Source of the DNA: Phymorhynchus buccinoides
Taxonomy: Eukaryota > Mollusca > Gastropoda > Neogastropoda > Raphitomidae
Length of the DNA stretch: 64,000 nucleotides
Direction: 5' to 3'
NCBI GenBank assembly: GCA_017654935.2
Contig: CM065706.1
Span: forward strand, 17,579,557-17,643,556
Position 1 is the first letter of the stretch; each line of letters opens with the position of its first letter. Shown here in pieces: positions 62,982 through 64,000 of the stretch. The notes under the pieces are model-generated. The model saw only the letters and a list, made by a program, of their open reading frames with translations, made no database searches and was not told where the DNA came from. Position numbers and translations under genes: made by a program.

Positions 62982-64000
62982 TGCGTGTTGCCCCATAAAT
63001 GTGTTGCCCCATAAGGGTGTTGCACCAATGTGTGTGTTGCCCCATAAGGGTGTTGCACCAGTGTGTGTGTTGCCCCATAAGGGTGTTGCACCAATGTGTG
63101 TTGCCCCATAAGGGTGTTGCACCAGTGTGTGTGTTGCCCCATAAGGGTGTTGCACCAGTGTGTGTGTTGCCCCATAAGGGTGTTGCACCAATGTGTGTGT
63201 TGCCCCATAAGGGTGTTGCACCAGTGTGTGTGTTGCCCCATAAGGGTGTTGCACCAATGTGTGTGTTGCCCCATAAGGGTGTTGCACCAGTGTGTGTGTT
63301 GCCCCATAAGGGTGTTGCACCAGTGTGTGTGTTGCCCCATAAGGGTGTTGCACCAATGTGTGTGTTGCCCCATAAGGGTGTTGCACCAATGTGTGTGTTG
63401 CCCCATAAGGGTGTTGCACCAATGTGTGTGTTGCCCCATAAGGGTGTTGCACCAGTGTGTGTGTTGCCCCATAAGGGTGTTGCACCAATGTGTGTGTGCC
63501 CCATAAGGGTGTTGCACCAATGTGTGTGTTGCCCCATAAGGGTGTTGCACCAATGTGTGTGTTGCCCCATAAGGGTGTTGCACCAATGTGTGTGTTGCCC
63601 CATAAGGGTGTTGCACCAGTGTGTGTGTTGCCCCATAAGGGTGTTGCACCATTGTGTGTGTTGCCCCATAAGGGTGTTGCACCAGTGTGTGTGTTGCCCC
63701 ATAAGGGTGTTGCACCAGTGTGTGTGTTGCCCCATAAGGGTGTTGCACCAATGTGTGTGTTGCCCCATAAGGGTGTTGCACCATTGTGTGTGTTGCCCCA
63801 TAAGGGTGTTGCACCATTGTGTGTGTTGCCCCATAAGGGTGTTGCACCATTGTGTGTGTTGCCCCATAAGGGTGTTGCACCATTGTGTGTGTTGCCCCAT
63901 AAGGGTGTTGCACCAATGTGTGTGTTGCCCCATAAGGGTGTTGCACCAATGTGTGTTGCCCCATAAGGGTGTTGCACCAATGTGTGTGTTTGCCCCATAA
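62982..64000. repeat. 33-bp minisatellite, ~31 copies, running off the window
   Basis: The unit is TGTGTGTTGCCCCATAAGGG TGTTGCACCA(A/G/T)TG. It is itself a diverged dimer (TGTTGCCCCATAAGG and TGTTGCACCAATGTG). 31-bp units occur near 63095, 63490 and 63950. 33 bp is divisible by 3 and stop-poor, giving phantom frames on both strands. The array continues past 64000. Confidence 0.97.

Noticed and set aside
62853..64000. 381-codon minus-strand and 333-codon plus-strand frames
   Set aside because: Both are the 33-bp tandem array; openness on both strands is a composition effect.

Overview
This is a eukaryotic, intron-rich and very repeat-rich window, most likely from a marine invertebrate and probably a mollusc. 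The organism is inferred from the mix of CR1/L2/Jockey-type LINE fragments, tRNA-derived SINEs, piggyBac-, hAT- and pogo-type MITEs, a large invertebrate multicopy protein family at 60.1-62.5 kb, and long CA/GT and minisatellite tracts. It is not prokaryotic: there are no operons and no credible long single-exon genes. Almost every long open frame here is a tandem repeat read through.

Two real host genes can be built exon by exon. On the minus strand, 12.6-3.3 kb, lies the 5' part of XRCC5 (Ku80, DNA end binding in non-homologous end joining). It has a probable 5-codon first exon (12581-12595), exon 2 (7987-8100) and exon 3 (3326-3506); the rest lies beyond the left edge. On the plus strand, 28.49-51.43 kb, lies POLR1E (RPA49/PAF53, an RNA polymerase I subunit). 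Nine exons have splice phases that agree at all eight junctions and together encode about 284 residues. The C-terminal tandem winged-helix exons are not visible. The two genes point away from each other with about 16 kb of transposon debris between them.

Layout: 0-3 kb transposon fragments, including a 0.9-kb piggyBac-like element; 3.3-12.7 kb XRCC5, with a 2.5-kb 63-bp minisatellite in intron 2; 10-25 kb nested LINE, SINE and MITE fragments, including a perfect 65-bp-arm hairpin MITE and an LTR-like insertion; 26.3-28 kb a 65-bp minisatellite; 28.5-51.4 kb POLR1E, with at least seven minisatellite arrays in or touching its introns; 51.5-56 kb composite tandem repeats and an L2-like LINE; 56,001-56,500 an assembly gap; 56.5-60 kb CT/GT-rich low-complexity DNA; 60.1-62.5 kb a decayed multicopy gene; 63-64 kb a 33-bp minisatellite running off the end.

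The most notable feature is that three POLR1E minisatellites are built from exon-intron junctions, so they multiply working-looking splice sites. Exon 2's donor end is present 8 times as in-frame 66-bp units. Exon 7's last 19 nt, flanked by an AG acceptor and a GTGAGT donor, are present roughly 69 times. Exon 9's first ~30 nt with its acceptor are present 17 times. A two-copy version of the same thing sits at the acceptor of XRCC5 exon 3. All assignments rest on reading the sequence and on remembered family features; no database search was run.
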